DNA of 64,000 nucleotides. Source: Acanthacorydalis orientalis. Its lineage: Eukaryota > Arthropoda > Insecta > Megaloptera > Corydalidae. Where the stretch lies: assembly GCA_034766995.1 (NCBI GenBank), contig CM068322.1, forward strand, positions 2,568,089-2,632,088, read 5' to 3'. Made by a program: the position numbers and the translations under genes. The number at the start of each line of letters is the position of its first letter. The stretch's first letter is position 1. Positions 24,796-34,864 of the stretch are shown in pieces. The notes below the pieces were generated by a model. It did no database searches, was not told where the DNA came from, and saw only the letters and a list, made by a program, of their open reading frames with translations.

Positions 24796-25820
24796 CTAGA
24801 AATTTTTTGGGGATTTGTTAGGTGAAAATATAATTCATTTATGAAAGTGAATTTAGCTTCAGTACCAAAACTTTAATCTCACTTTTATATAAGGAAATAA
24901 TTAAATTAAATCTCTTTTTTTACCATTTTACACTTTTTAAATAATCATTTCTAATATTATAGTCACTATCAATATGGTATTTAATATTTGTGACTTACAA
25001 AACTCATGTTTTTTTTAAAAAAAGTAATTTTATAGATCTTTGAATGAAATGATATTCATCAAATAATGAGTCTTTATGTTCATATTATGAAAATCATCGT
25101 TTATGAAGATTTTCATACCTAAGTGATTTTCTTTTCTATTGAATTTTACATAAAACAAAATACATTTACAAAATAAATAAAATACAGGTAAAATGAAATA
25201 CATTTTTCAAACACTTTTTGACTAATTATTTCTAATATATTTTTACTTTATTTTTATACAATTATAATTGAAAATTATACTAAAATTCTGCATTGAATGT
25301 ATTTTCTTGTATTTCTTCATTGTATGAATTGAATAAGATCAAGAACCGTAGATTATATCCCTGTATATTTCAGCCTCGTGAACATTCTTAATTTATGAAG
25401 TTAAATAAGTAATATTCATAATTTTTGAAAACTAGAAAAATATATTACAGTTTTTGTATAAAAAATTAATTAACATATAATAACCGTTAATTTTGTATTA
25501 AAGCTAATAAAAACCAGTATTTCTATGTAACAGTGTCTTAAACAATGTCTTTATTTTCACTAATTAATAGCCATTTTTTTATAAAAAATGTAATATTTTG
25601 TTATTTATTATTTCACAATTAATTTAATTTTAATTACTAATTCAATAAATATTTAATCAAATATGTAATACTTAAATACTGATTTTTCAATATAATAACA
25701 AATGTTCCTTCTATAACAAGAATGTGTTTAAATAAATGACAGAATTTTTATTTATTTATTCGTTATAAAAATTGTCTTTCATGGTAATAATATTGAAAAT
25801 TTGTAAATATAAATTATATA
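24796..25820. other. AT-rich intergenic DNA
   Basis: Nothing recognised. Confidence 0.55.
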
Positions 25821-25936
25821 CAGATGGTCCATTATTCACGACGGGGTTTGAACAGTTAATAACTTTTTTGATTATTTATTATTTCTATTCATCTTTGGTG
25901 ATATTAAAGTGCAAAGCTAGAAGACTAGTCCACACT

Positions 25937-26026
25937 ATGAACGGAAAACAAAATTTTTTAAATTCCGTTCGTTTTTGGATTCGCAAATACGGGCTCTTTC
26001 TACGGTATTTTCAATAGCAGCTGTTA
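25937..26026 (-). pseudogene. DD41D transposase, C-terminal end beyond the Harbinger
   Basis: Minus strand. Directly outside the Harbinger's left TTA the frame continues as AAIENTVERARICESKNE, then RNLKNFVFRS and a TAG stop at 25937-25939. This is the expected C-terminus of the protein broken at 28100 (family consensus: ...NGGHL...F). The codon split by the insertion is rebuilt exactly if one TTA copy is removed. That shows both halves were one reading frame at the time of insertion. Confidence 0.88.
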
Positions 26027-26140
26027 AGCCACGTGCACACTATTGACACGTCACGGTAAGTCATGCAATCAAACGTAACTTGACGTAATGTAGGGATCAG
26101 ACTATCATCACGCGCGCTGTCACGTTTTATATTTACGCGC

Positions 26141-26166
26141 AGCCGCGTGCACACTATTGACAAGTT
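26141..26166 (+). repeat. Internal duplicate of the Harbinger TIR
   Basis: AGCCGCGTGCACACTATTGA, then CAAG, repeats the terminal sequence 115 bp inside the left end and in the same orientation. Confidence 0.85.
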
Positions 26167-26226
26167 TTGTGTTTGCACGCCACTATCATACAGCTGGACG
26201 TCATTTATTTTATTATTGAAATTATA

Positions 26227-27420
26227 ATGGAGAGCGAAACAAATAGTTTATCCGAGTTTGATGAAGAAATACCAAGTGTTTGTACTGTGATAGCTTATAA
26301 TTAAATTCGTAAGAAAAGAATTTGGGTTCATGAGTTAAATTTAAAACGAAAAGAAAAATGTGAGTTCCATCCTGTTGTGAAGGAGCTTCAAAAGTACCCC
26401 AATCGGTACGAGATGTACTTCTGGATGTCGAAAGAAAAGTTCGAGAACCTGCATGGCCTTATCAAAGAGGATATAAGATCCAAGAACACACAAATGCAAG
26501 AGGCTATTAGTACCGAAGAAAAACTCGCCTTGCGTTTAAGGCAAATTTAACACAAAACAACTATCTTGATTTATTTATTTATTATTTTCTTGTAATGCTA
26601 CAACTATATGTTGTACTCTCAGAGGTAGAATAGAATAAATAAATATAAAGATAGAATAGAAGGTAGAATAAAGGAAATAAATGTAGAATAGAAATAAATA
26701 TAGAACTGTCGACGAATTCTCTACTTTCTTGATGTTTGTTGTCGTTTTTCGAGTACGCAGAGATGGTACTAAAAAATATATTTCCCTCTCGAACTTCCAG
26801 GTGATAATTCGTTGTGCAGCATCTCCATTTTTTCTTCCGTTTACAAAACTTTTTAAATTGAATATTTTATTTTTAGATTTCTTGCCACTGAAAACTCTTT
26901 CAACAGCTTTGAATTCAGTTATCGCATGGTATTCAGCACAGTAGGACAGATAGATTTTTTGCGATGCTATTTGGAAGATATTGAATCAAATTTTCATACC
27001 GGTGCCAAACTAAAACATTTGGAAAACGTTGGCTGAAAAATTTAAAAATCTGTGGCAACTCTTAAACCGCGTGGAAACAATTAATGGGAAGCATATCGCC
27101 GTGCAGTGTACGATTCGAGGAGGATCGAAATATATTAATTATAAAGGCTTCCGTTCACTTGTTCAACTGGGAAAAAATTGCAAAATCAAGCAATTTTTAC
27201 ACCACTAGACAGCCCATCGAGTGAAAATTCTCCGCCGCTTTCCTACGTTATAGTTGGAGATGTTTTCCCGCTAAAATCGTACTAACTTCGACCATATAGT
27301 AGACATCACCTTGCAGGAGATGAAAACAAAAATATATTCGATTATCGATTGACGTGAGCTCGAAGGGTCGTTGAAACTGCGTAAGGCATTCTCGCATCAC
27401 AGTAGAGGGTATTTCGTCAG
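26227..27420 (+). pseudogene. Harbinger nuclease (HARBI1-like), two exons, dead
   Basis: Starts MESETNSLSEFDEEIPSVC at 26227, with a stop at 26301. Then RKKRIWVHELNLKRKEKCEF, HPVVKELQKYPNRYEMYFWM and QEAISTEEKLALRLR. The frame resumes at 26877 as RFLATENSFNSFEFSYRM, then STVGQI. This suits a phase-2 intron at 26541-26876 with a GC donor and an AG acceptor after TTTTT. Exon 2 has EAIWKI..NFHTG blocks, then VETINGKHIAVQC, where the usual first catalytic Asp of the DGKH motif is Asn. SYVIVGDVFPLKSY keeps the second Asp but has lost one residue of GDEAFPL. ARRVVETAFGILAS keeps the Glu. Stops and frameshifts are frequent after 27000. The family is DDE_Tnp_4. HARBI1 relatives are about 350 residues. 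Confidence 0.9.
26541..26876 (+). other. Putative intron of the Harbinger nuclease
   Basis: The exon ends in GCGTTTAAG followed by GCAAAT. The acceptor is TATTTTTAG before ATTTCTTGCC. Joining the two gives the conserved ALRLRFLAT run with an Arg codon split in phase 2. The GC donor may be a decayed GT. A 71-residue frame at 26729-26944 overlaps it without known motifs. Confidence 0.6.
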
Positions 27421-28100
27421 TCTCTAGTCTGTTCTGTGTATGCGCACTGTTCTCTGTATGAATTACACCGTTACAAGATGTTAGGCATCGTGTCGTAGCA
27501 GTGTTACAACTTTATACCCTTACCTAGATTTTGTAAATAATGCGTTGAGCGCTATCGAGATTTTTTATATTATTTGATAATAATAGTTGTTATAAAAAAT
27601 ATTTTAATAAATAACAATGTTGTTAATTTATTTTAGTTATTTTTACATCTGGAAGAAACAAATTGTTTTATTAGGTTATATTATACTATACTGTATATTA
27701 TACTATATGTTATATTATTTATACTATATATTATACTAGGTTATATTATAGTATACTATATATTACTACATATATACTATAATAAAATAAAAAAAATACA
27801 TTTTTGTTATTTTCAATTAAAATCGACACATTTTCAATTTATCACGAACACTTTTCAAACTGAAATGTCAATTGACAACTGATTCAAAAGTGTTATCACA
27901 TTACGAAATATCTGCAGAAACAGAAATATGTGAGAACGTGTCAACACTAGTCGAGATAAGAACCGTACGCGTCGTGCGTGACGTGCATACAGTAATAACA
28001 GTGTGAATGGGTACCATTGAAACCAATGAAAAAATAGCGCTCAGATATGGTCTTATCACATAATATTACGTGACGTGTCAGTAGTGTGCACGCGGCTTTA

Positions 28101-29075
28101 GTGTTGATGGCTGTAGTGCTCTAATTTCTACGTGAATCTTCTCCTGTAGTTGTGAAATTGTCCAAGGTTTGTTCACATGCATCCTTTATTTTAGGTAACC
28201 GCACAAAAAGAAGTCAGGAGATGTCAGATCTGAAGACCATGGCGACCCATTAATTGCAGATCTTCTCGAAATTATTCATTGTCCAATAATGTCACTTAAA
28301 ACTTGAAGTGTGGCTTCAGCAGTATGGAAAGTTACTCCATCTTGCTGAAACCACATTTTAGGTCTAGTTTTCACTGCAGGATGTACAATATTTTTAAGCA
28401 TGGTCCAATATCCTTCTCCAGTGACCGTCACTGCATTTTCATTTTCGAAGAAGAACGGTCCAATGATTTCTTGTGAGGTTATTCCGCATCAAACTGTGCA
28501 CTTAAGAGGATTCAATTCATGTCGGTATATAACCATTTGATTTCTTGGTACTCCAAATCCTGCAATTCTGTTGATTGACGAAACCGTCGAGGTGGAAATG
28601 AGTCTTATCAGACATAATCATTTGGTGAATAAACCCCTTTGTTTCCCTCGCCAATTGTTGAAATTGGACTCATAATCTACCCATCGCTGAAATTTTGTAA
28701 GTTTTATTTCCTGTACCAGTCGAATCTTGTACAGGAAAAGATATAAACTGTGTAATATATACTGAAACGACGTGCGAGCTATACCCAATAGGGTGAATTG
28801 TCTCCTGGTCGACGTTTCTTGTTGTTCTTAGATATTTCGTCAGATTCATATTTACCTCTGTCCTAGTTGAACGTGGTCTTTTAGCACGTGGAAAGTAACT
28901 TATAGAACCCTGTTGATGGAAACGATTAACCAAGCGACGAATCATAAATTCCGAGAGAGCAACTCCAACATTAAAATGTCGACGATATATGCTCGTTGCA
29001 TTCAAATAATTGAATGTTGATTTTCAAAGTAAAATTGAACACTTTTGATGCGCTGTACAGTTGAAAATGTTTCCA
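28101..29075 (-). pseudogene. DD41D transposase, N-terminal and catalytic part
   Basis: Minus strand. The N-terminal open piece (29005-28670) has SIYRRHFNVGVALSEFMIRR, LVNRFHQQGSISYFPRAKRP and RSTRTEVNMN. This is the helix-turn-helix region annotated in databases as DUF4817, with the usual RR(H/Q)F and PR.GRPRS-like motifs. A frame change follows, then the catalytic part: TVTGEGYWTMLKNIV, KMWFQQDGVTFHTAEATLQV with the second Asp, IISRRSAINGSPWSSDL and TSPDFFLCGYLK with the third Asp. There are 41 residues between the two Asp, counting one stop as a residue. The C-terminus continues as KPWTISQLQEKIHVEIRALQ up to PSTL, where the Harbinger interrupts. It contains frameshifts and stops. Confidence 0.88.
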
Positions 29076-29186
29076 TGATAAATTTCTTGATTATTGAATA
29101 CCATTTCTGAAAAAAAGAAAAAAAAACAATAATCAAAAAAGTAATTAACTGTTCAAACCGCGTCGTGACCTATGGGCCAATTGTAT

Positions 29187-29187
<1 letters not shown>

Positions 29188-29247
<60 letters not shown>
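29188..29247. repeat. (TA)n microsatellite
   Basis: About 30 TA units, starting 9 bp outside the right end of the DD41D element. Confidence 0.95.
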
Positions 29248-29252
<5 letters not shown>

Positions 29253-29579
29253 CATATATATTAAACAGAGAGACAGATAAATTGATAAACGGATAATTTT
29301 CTGTTCATATAAATAAAAATCTAAATTTCTTATATTATTTATTAAAATATTTAGCAGTTATTTTAATAGATTATACGAATAATTCACTAATTGTATGAAT
29401 ACTTTATAGAAGGAAAATAGTATCGTTTGAATGTTTTGTCGAATTTTATTCAGAGAAATTGTTTATTATATTTATTTTTCCTTCTATAATATTCATTGTA
29501 TAATTGTGTACTCTTTTAATTTAATTTTGTTTTGGTAAAAAACAGAACTTAGATGAACATAATAGAAAGCTGATGCAAT

Positions 29580-30260
29580 CCTTGGTATAACAGAATAAAG
29601 TGCGGCGTGCGTGACCCATCAAAGTATGGATGTTCTTTTCTCGTAATTTGTTTCAATCAATTATTATTGTGGCGCACGTAAATTGCGTAAGCTGACACAA
29701 AGGCCAATAATAATAGCGTGTGAAAGAGTACAAAAAGCGACCGGAATTACATCCCGTCTGTCAGAGTCGTCCTAGTTTTTAATCGATCAAGTCGGGTGAA
29801 CGCAGATACGCCTGTCTCTGTTTACATAACCTAATCTTGTGCACAGCGTTTCCTGCTCGAACGGCACTGAATATTGGCGGTGCGACGTTCGCGACCCCTT
29901 TGATCGTTTCGCCTTTATTCGTACTCGAAACTCAAATACCTTTTTGACCAACGCCCTTTGTACGTGCCTATATCATTCGAACGGGAATCGAGGAGTCGAG
30001 ACATCGACGAGTCGCTGAATTTCAGATGCAATCCTTTCAACGGCCCGATTCGATGTTCCGCGCGTTCGTTTCACCTCGATTCTTCCCATTTCTCATTCCG
30101 TTGCCGTCAGTATAACTGTGTGAAGGTACGTTTTACATACAGTGCTGAATGTCGATCGTCCACAAAAATCTATTTATGGAGTCACAAATACTAATTCACT
30201 TTTGTCGACGAGTGCTTTTCGAAAGTTGACATTCGTACTGTATTCAACAATTTTAAGCAC
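29580..30260 (+). promoter_or_regulatory. CpG-bearing island with splice donor; candidate 5' exon
   Basis: This is the least AT-rich stretch of the window, with many CpG (for example GTGCGGCGTGCGTGACC near 29600 and GGCGGTGCGACGTTCGCGA near 29876). A strong plus-strand donor, GAAG|GTACGT, has its exon end at 30125. A 78-residue open frame (29958-30194) crosses the donor and has no recognised domain, so a 5' UTR exon is as likely as a coding one. No TATA box or start site can be assigned confidently. It is not part of any transposon I recognise. It is the best host-gene candidate here, with the other exons presumably outside or far away. Confidence 0.4.
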
Positions 30261-30487
30261 ACACTCGTCGTAAACGGAACTGATATTGATATTTAGATAC
30301 ATAAAATTTGCATTGAATTACTTAATTTTCTTCCATTTAATTGATGGTATACGGACTGATTATCATTTTCATGAACGTTTTCTGATTTTTAACTTATTAC
30401 TTATGTTCGAATAATAAATTTGTATAATAATAGTGCAATAGAAAATTGTTAGGTGTTATACATTGAAAATGTAATACATATATTCAA

Positions 30488-30492
<5 letters not shown>

Positions 30493-30528
<36 letters not shown>

Positions 30529-30546
30529 TAGATAGATAGATAGATA
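30493..30546. repeat. (TA)n-(GATA)n compound microsatellite
   Basis: TA repeats run into six GATA units. Confidence 0.95.
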
Positions 30547-30880
30547 CATACAATTTTATTTCATTCATAATCAAACAATGTCAATGAATTTATTTTTATT
30601 ACGAAATTCACCATAGATAATAAAAAATATACATAAAATATATAAAATAAAATTATTTTTATACATTATATTTTATAACGGTTTTCTATTTCATTTAAGT
30701 AAAACACTTCTTTAATTTTTGTTTATAATTTTCATTTCTTTTCTTATTCCTGGAGAATGTTGTCTTTTTAATAATACTTATCTTGTTAATTATATATATT
30801 CACAATTTTTTTGAATATAAAAATAATTTTCAATACAAAAAAGTTAAAAAAATATTGATGGATTTTATATTTCTTCACTG

Positions 30881-30911
<31 letters not shown>
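30881..30911. repeat. (TA)n microsatellite
   Basis: About 15 TA units. Confidence 0.95.
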
Positions 30912-30915
<4 letters not shown>

Positions 30916-31194
30916 CATACTGCAATAACGCAAGCAAAAATTAAATTTCTTATTTTTAGAATAATCGTGCCTAACATTTCTCTATACCTCATAAACATTA
31001 AATAATTTGTATGATATACGTAGCACTGAAAATACTAAGAATAAAAATGTATTATACAGAAAATAAATATTAACCAAACTCAAAATACGAGGATAGAGTA
31101 ATAAGTACCCGTATTGGACAAGAAAACACAATTTTTTTGAGTTAATTCTTTTTTATATTTCAAAGTAAAATCTATTTTTAGATCGATGCACCTA

Positions 31195-32230
31195 GTTCAA
31201 TGCTTTTCCAATTTTTTCCCTCCCGAATAGTACGGTTTGTCACATTCCTCAAAATGGCCATTTACAGTAGCGATGACTTCCGAATTTAATGCAAATCTTT
31301 TACCTCCGAGCCATTTCTTCAAATTTGGAAACGGGAAAATATCACACGGTGCCAAATCTAGAGAATATGGTGAATGTAGAAGCAATTCTTAGTGTAATTT
31401 ATGCAATTTTTCCATTGTAATTGTTGATTTGTATGCAGATACATTGTCGTGATGGAAGATAACTTTTTTCTTTGCTAAATGAGGACGTTTTTTTCTTGAA
31501 TTCATTATTCAGCTTGTCGAATAATAATACATAATAGGCTACTATTATTGTTTTCCCTTTTCAAGATAGTCGTTTAGCCATATTCCATGAGCATCCCAGA
31601 AAACAGTCCCCATAACCTTTTCAGCTGATGCAATGTTTTTTCTTTCTTTAGTCCACGTTCGCCAGGAAAAGTCCATTATTTTGTCTGTTCTTTCGTTTCA
31701 AGTGTATGGTGATGAATTCATGTTTCATCAACGATTATGTATCGACCAAAAATTCATACGTTTACGTACATTATACTTTTAAACATCATTAAACATTTCT
31801 TTGAAATGTTCATTCGAATGCGTTTTAGTAGATTGTGAGCAAACGCAGCACCCATCTAGTGATAGCTTTTTTATATGAAAATGTTCGTGTAAGATGTTCT
31901 GTACAAGTACATCTGAAATGCCTACTATCTTATTCACTTTGATTCTACGATCATTTAAAACAATGTCATGGATTTTTCCAGTCATATCTGCGGTAGTTGC
32001 CTCAAATGGACGACCTGGATGTTCTTCAACACAAACGTTTGTACGACCACGTTTAAATTTATTAAATCAATATCTGACTGTTATCATCGAAGCTGCAGAG
32101 ATTTCGTAGTCAGCGTGTAACTTTTCTTTAATTTTTCTCAACGTTTTCCCACCCAAGAACAGAAATCTATTACTGACCGATACTAATTTTTTTCCATAGT
32201 TAAAAAAGAGCAATAGCTGTTTACTTTGAA
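31195..32230 (-). pseudogene. Mariner transposase relic
   Basis: Minus strand. EKLHADYEISAASMITVRY, then a stop, then FNKFKRGRTNV in another frame, then EATTADMTGKIHDIVLNDRR and IKVNKIV. NILHEHFHIKKLSLDG follows. The first catalytic Asp is kept in VDET, but the next Trp is a stop and IHHHTLETKEQTK follows. The middle is GLFSGMLMEYG-like. The second-Asp block is altered (SITTMYLHTN in frame, with an HDNVPAH-like frame near 31450). The third Asp block is LHSPYSLDLAPCDIFPFPNL, followed by KKWLGGKRFALNSEVIATVN and the C-terminal YYSGGKKLEKH at 31197. Stops and frameshifts prevent expression. Confidence 0.87.
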
Positions 32231-32390
32231 TAACTGTTGAAACTAAGCTAATAACCGTATTGTGCTTAAACTTTGACAGCAATAATTTAAAAGATAATAC
32301 TGTCAAAAGATATTGCAGTTTGATATCAGTAGTGCCCTCTCTTGCCAAACATGGGCAATTATCACACCAGCCTTATAGATCAGAGTTGAT
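31195..32390 (-). mobile_element. Degenerate mariner (irritans/mellifera-like)
   Basis: A full set of DD34D transposase blocks lies in order on the minus strand from about 32300 to 31195. The 5' margin may be near 32385, where the minus strand reads TATAAGGCTGGTGTGATAAT. The 3' TIR could not be placed by eye. Subfamily is uncertain. The motif set is closest to irritans-type members and differs from the cecropia copies in this window. Confidence 0.8.
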
Positions 32391-32636
32391 TTGTCTGATA
32401 GATAACTTAAATGTAGTCAACGTTCCTTATTTATTTGTTATTATAACTTATTTTTAATCTTTTATCGTTATTGCTGTATGTTGAAAATTTTTATTTATTA
32501 CTCAATATGAAACTATGTCGTCAAATTTAACAACAGTAATGACGAGTGTTATTATTAAAAGGCAGTACTATCAAAGTTTTCCGTTCGCACACCTGTATAA
32601 TAATGAAACTAAATATATCACATTTTCTAATTGATG

Positions 32637-32637
<1 letters not shown>

Positions 32638-32687
<50 letters not shown>
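32638..32687. repeat. (TA)n microsatellite
   Basis: About 25 TA units. Confidence 0.95.
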
Positions 32688-32689
<2 letters not shown>

Positions 32690-33352
32690 CTATTTATACT
32701 TCTAATCAATTTTAAATACTCTTACTTGAAATACAAGGTGCATGCAATTTATATATACTTTTTTTAATATTGTCTACTGGATATTAGTTTTATAATTAAA
32801 AATAATAAAATAGTTTTATTTCAAATTGATTTTAACAAAAAATTGTGATGTAATAAAGCTGTTAGGAAAACATTTTTCCACGACTAAATCAACTGGTTAA
32901 CAGTATATTTTCAACCGGAAAATGCTACACGAAAGTTAATTAATTCCTAATTTTTAAAAGGGATTAAAAAAGTTAATTACAAATTCTAATTTCACATGTG
33001 GAAACTGTTGTAAACCGTCAGTGAACACACATAATAGATCACAAATCATTAGGGGAGTACACGAATCTAAAATTAGTGATTGTTTCAATAGACCCCTTAC
33101 AGTATGTAGTTTGTTTAAAAGTGTTTTAGTATTTTATTAGGAAATATAGAGTTCTGTTATTTAAATTATTGCTTCTAAATTATTTTATGTTCTAATTGGA
33201 TCGGAAAAAAACAAAAAAATATTATTTTAAAAAAATTCTATGTATTCGAGTGATTTTATATCAATATAACAATTATTTGGAACAATATATTAAATTATTT
33301 GAATTATTAACAAATTGAAAAATTCACTAATTACAAATTATATTCAAAGGAA

Positions 33353-33356
<4 letters not shown>

Positions 33357-33408
<52 letters not shown>
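33357..33408. repeat. (TA)n microsatellite
   Basis: About 26 TA units. Confidence 0.95.
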
Positions 33409-33412
<4 letters not shown>

Positions 33413-33649
33413 TGAGAAGTAAAGATAGCAAATACTTTTTGAAAAAAATTCATGTCTACTTTGGATAACAAATATTTGATTTTCTTGTATAATTGATTTG
33501 AAAATGATCTTTTCTTCTCGATTTAAAATTCAAATTTAAATTAAAATTCAGCATAATATTAATACAAAAATGCATACTTGCAAATGATACATTTCTGCTT
33601 TTACAACATACAAATATTTGCAACTCAAAGTCGGAACTTACAAAAAAAT

Positions 33650-34120
33650 CTCATCCGTTCTTTGAAAGTATGTAGGCAATGTTTACACTGACCTACAATA
33701 GAAGAGGATGCAATGCAGCATTCCGTTAATGGCGGACGCAGCTTCTAAATACCTAGCACTAGAACGTGCTCGAATCGTTTATACTCGTTCCACTGATATT
33801 CATTCTCGATTTTCCGTCCTTTTTATATAAACACTATTTCATTCGTATCGTTATGTCTTTGCGGTCACACATCGCACGCCGAACTGAAGTACTCCATATG
33901 AGATTTGGCCATGAAAGGATTGCAAAGCAACAAACTTTCACACTTGCGATGCGTATATTAGCACCCATTTACATTTTACCCATTTAACGAATTTTGTTAA
34001 TGGCGTGCGCGTGGATGATTTTATCATTAGAATTCTACGTGGCGAACGGTTTTAGTTTTAGTCGAAAATACGTATTAAATTTTCAAACTTTTCGTACCAG
34101 TTTCAAACAGAAATGTGTTT
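33650..34120. other. GC-richer island of unknown role
   Basis: Richer in CpG than its surroundings (TAATGGCGGACGCAGC near 33728, GCGGTCACACATCGCACGCC near 33862). A 73-residue open frame (33766-33987) has no recognised motif. No transposon similarity seen. It may be an exon or a conserved non-coding element. Confidence 0.3.
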
Positions 34121-34237
34121 CAGCATTCAGAACTAAAGACATACTTTACATTTTATATGAAAATAATATGTGATTCAAATTGAATGTTTATTTATACATA
34201 TATCATATAGAAATGTATTCCATAATTATATATGTAC

Positions 34238-34238
<1 letters not shown>

Positions 34239-34303
<65 letters not shown>

Positions 34304-34304
34304 T
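34239..34304. repeat. (TA)n microsatellite
   Basis: Left flank of the retroposon at 34305. Confidence 0.95.
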
Positions 34305-34826
34305 TTTTTTTTTAAGAAAGTTTTTAATATCCTTATCCCATCTGTTCATTGGAGTGGAAAGAATAAAGAGAAGGGCAGTCGGTGTTTAGACTCCGGGGAT
34401 TCTTAGCACCCTCTGCCATCTTGCCTTGGTCCCTGCTACTGCCACAGCGGGGGACAAGTAGGCCTCCGGAGAATGAGGGCCGTTACGTATTTGTACTCAT
34501 CATGTAAGGTTTGGGATCATGACTCGCCACGCTGATCCCACTTGCGTGTTGGCGAGTACCTCTTCATTTTGGCCGGGAATAATTTTCAAGTTTTCTCTGT
34601 ATGGTTAAACCTACCAATATTCAAAGAATATCACAGTACATCTCCTTGAAATCCCGTTCGCACCTTCCCGCCACTTTGAGGCAATGAATTAGGAATTTGG
34701 GGGAGGCAATAAAAACTTTCTTGGAAAACTGTGGAAAAGAGAGGCACTGAATCGAACAAAATGGAAAATCATGGAAGAGGCCTTTATCCAGCAGTGGATT
34801 AACAGGGGCTGATGATGATGATGATG

Positions 34827-34828
<2 letters not shown>
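34305..34828 (+). mobile_element. Short retroposon with a non-LTR 3' end
   Basis: A GC-rich segment of about 520 bp sits between two (TA)n tracts. The 3' 90 bp encode NRTKWKIMEEAFIQQWINRG and a stop, the C-terminal tail of RTE-like non-LTR proteins. The tail is followed by TGATGATGATGATGATTA, a simple 3' terminal repeat. The same 3' end (ATGGAAAATCAT then GAAGAGGCC) closes the fragment at 42241-42990. The 5' 400 bp contain no reverse transcriptase and include a stable hairpin (arms at 34522-34532 and 34544-34557, ACTCGCCA core). It is either an internally deleted LINE or a non-autonomous partner using the LINE 3' end. Confidence 0.65.

Positions 34829-34862
<34 letters not shown>
34829..34862. 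repeat. (TA)n microsatellite
   Basis: Right flank of the retroposon. Confidence 0.95.

Positions 34863-34864
<2 letters not shown>

Larger units (their letters stand above)
26027..28097 (+). mobile_element. PIF/Harbinger transposon with TTA duplication
   Basis: Left TIR AGCCACGTGCACACTATTGA continues with CACGTCACG. The right TIR on the minus strand is AGCCGCGTGCACACTACTGA, continuing with CACGTCACG. TTA flanks both sides (26024-26026 and 28098-28100), the 3-bp target typical of PIF/Harbinger. Length is 2071 bp. A nuclease pseudogene lies on the plus strand. I did not find the usual second gene, a Myb/MADF-like protein. A second internal copy of the TIR start is at 26142-26163. The element sits inside the transposase frame of a DD41D transposon. 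Confidence 0.95.
25825..29179 (-). mobile_element. DD41D (rosa/Visitor-like) transposon split by a Harbinger
   Basis: The left end and the inverted right end share TIRs of about 50 bp. The common part includes TCACGACG(G/C)GGTTTGAACA, then GTTAAT(A/T)ACTTTTTTGAT. Outer bases are TGGTCCAT on the left and TGGCCCAT on the right. Removing the Harbinger insertion (26027-28097 plus one TTA) leaves about 1.28 kb, a normal size for this superfamily. The transposase lies on the minus strand, from about 29075 down to its stop at 25937-25939. No clear TA duplication remains at the outer flanks. Confidence 0.9.
30265..31190. other. AT-rich intergenic DNA with microsatellites
   Basis: Tracts at 30493-30546 and 30881-30911. 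Nothing else recognised. Confidence 0.5.
32391..33640. other. AT-rich intergenic DNA with (TA)n tracts
   Basis: Tracts at 32638-32687 and 33357-33408. Nothing else recognised. Confidence 0.5.

Noticed and set aside
29958..30194. 78-residue open frame as a protein gene
   Set aside because: It crosses the splice-donor match and has no recognised domain. I treat the region only as a candidate 5' exon.
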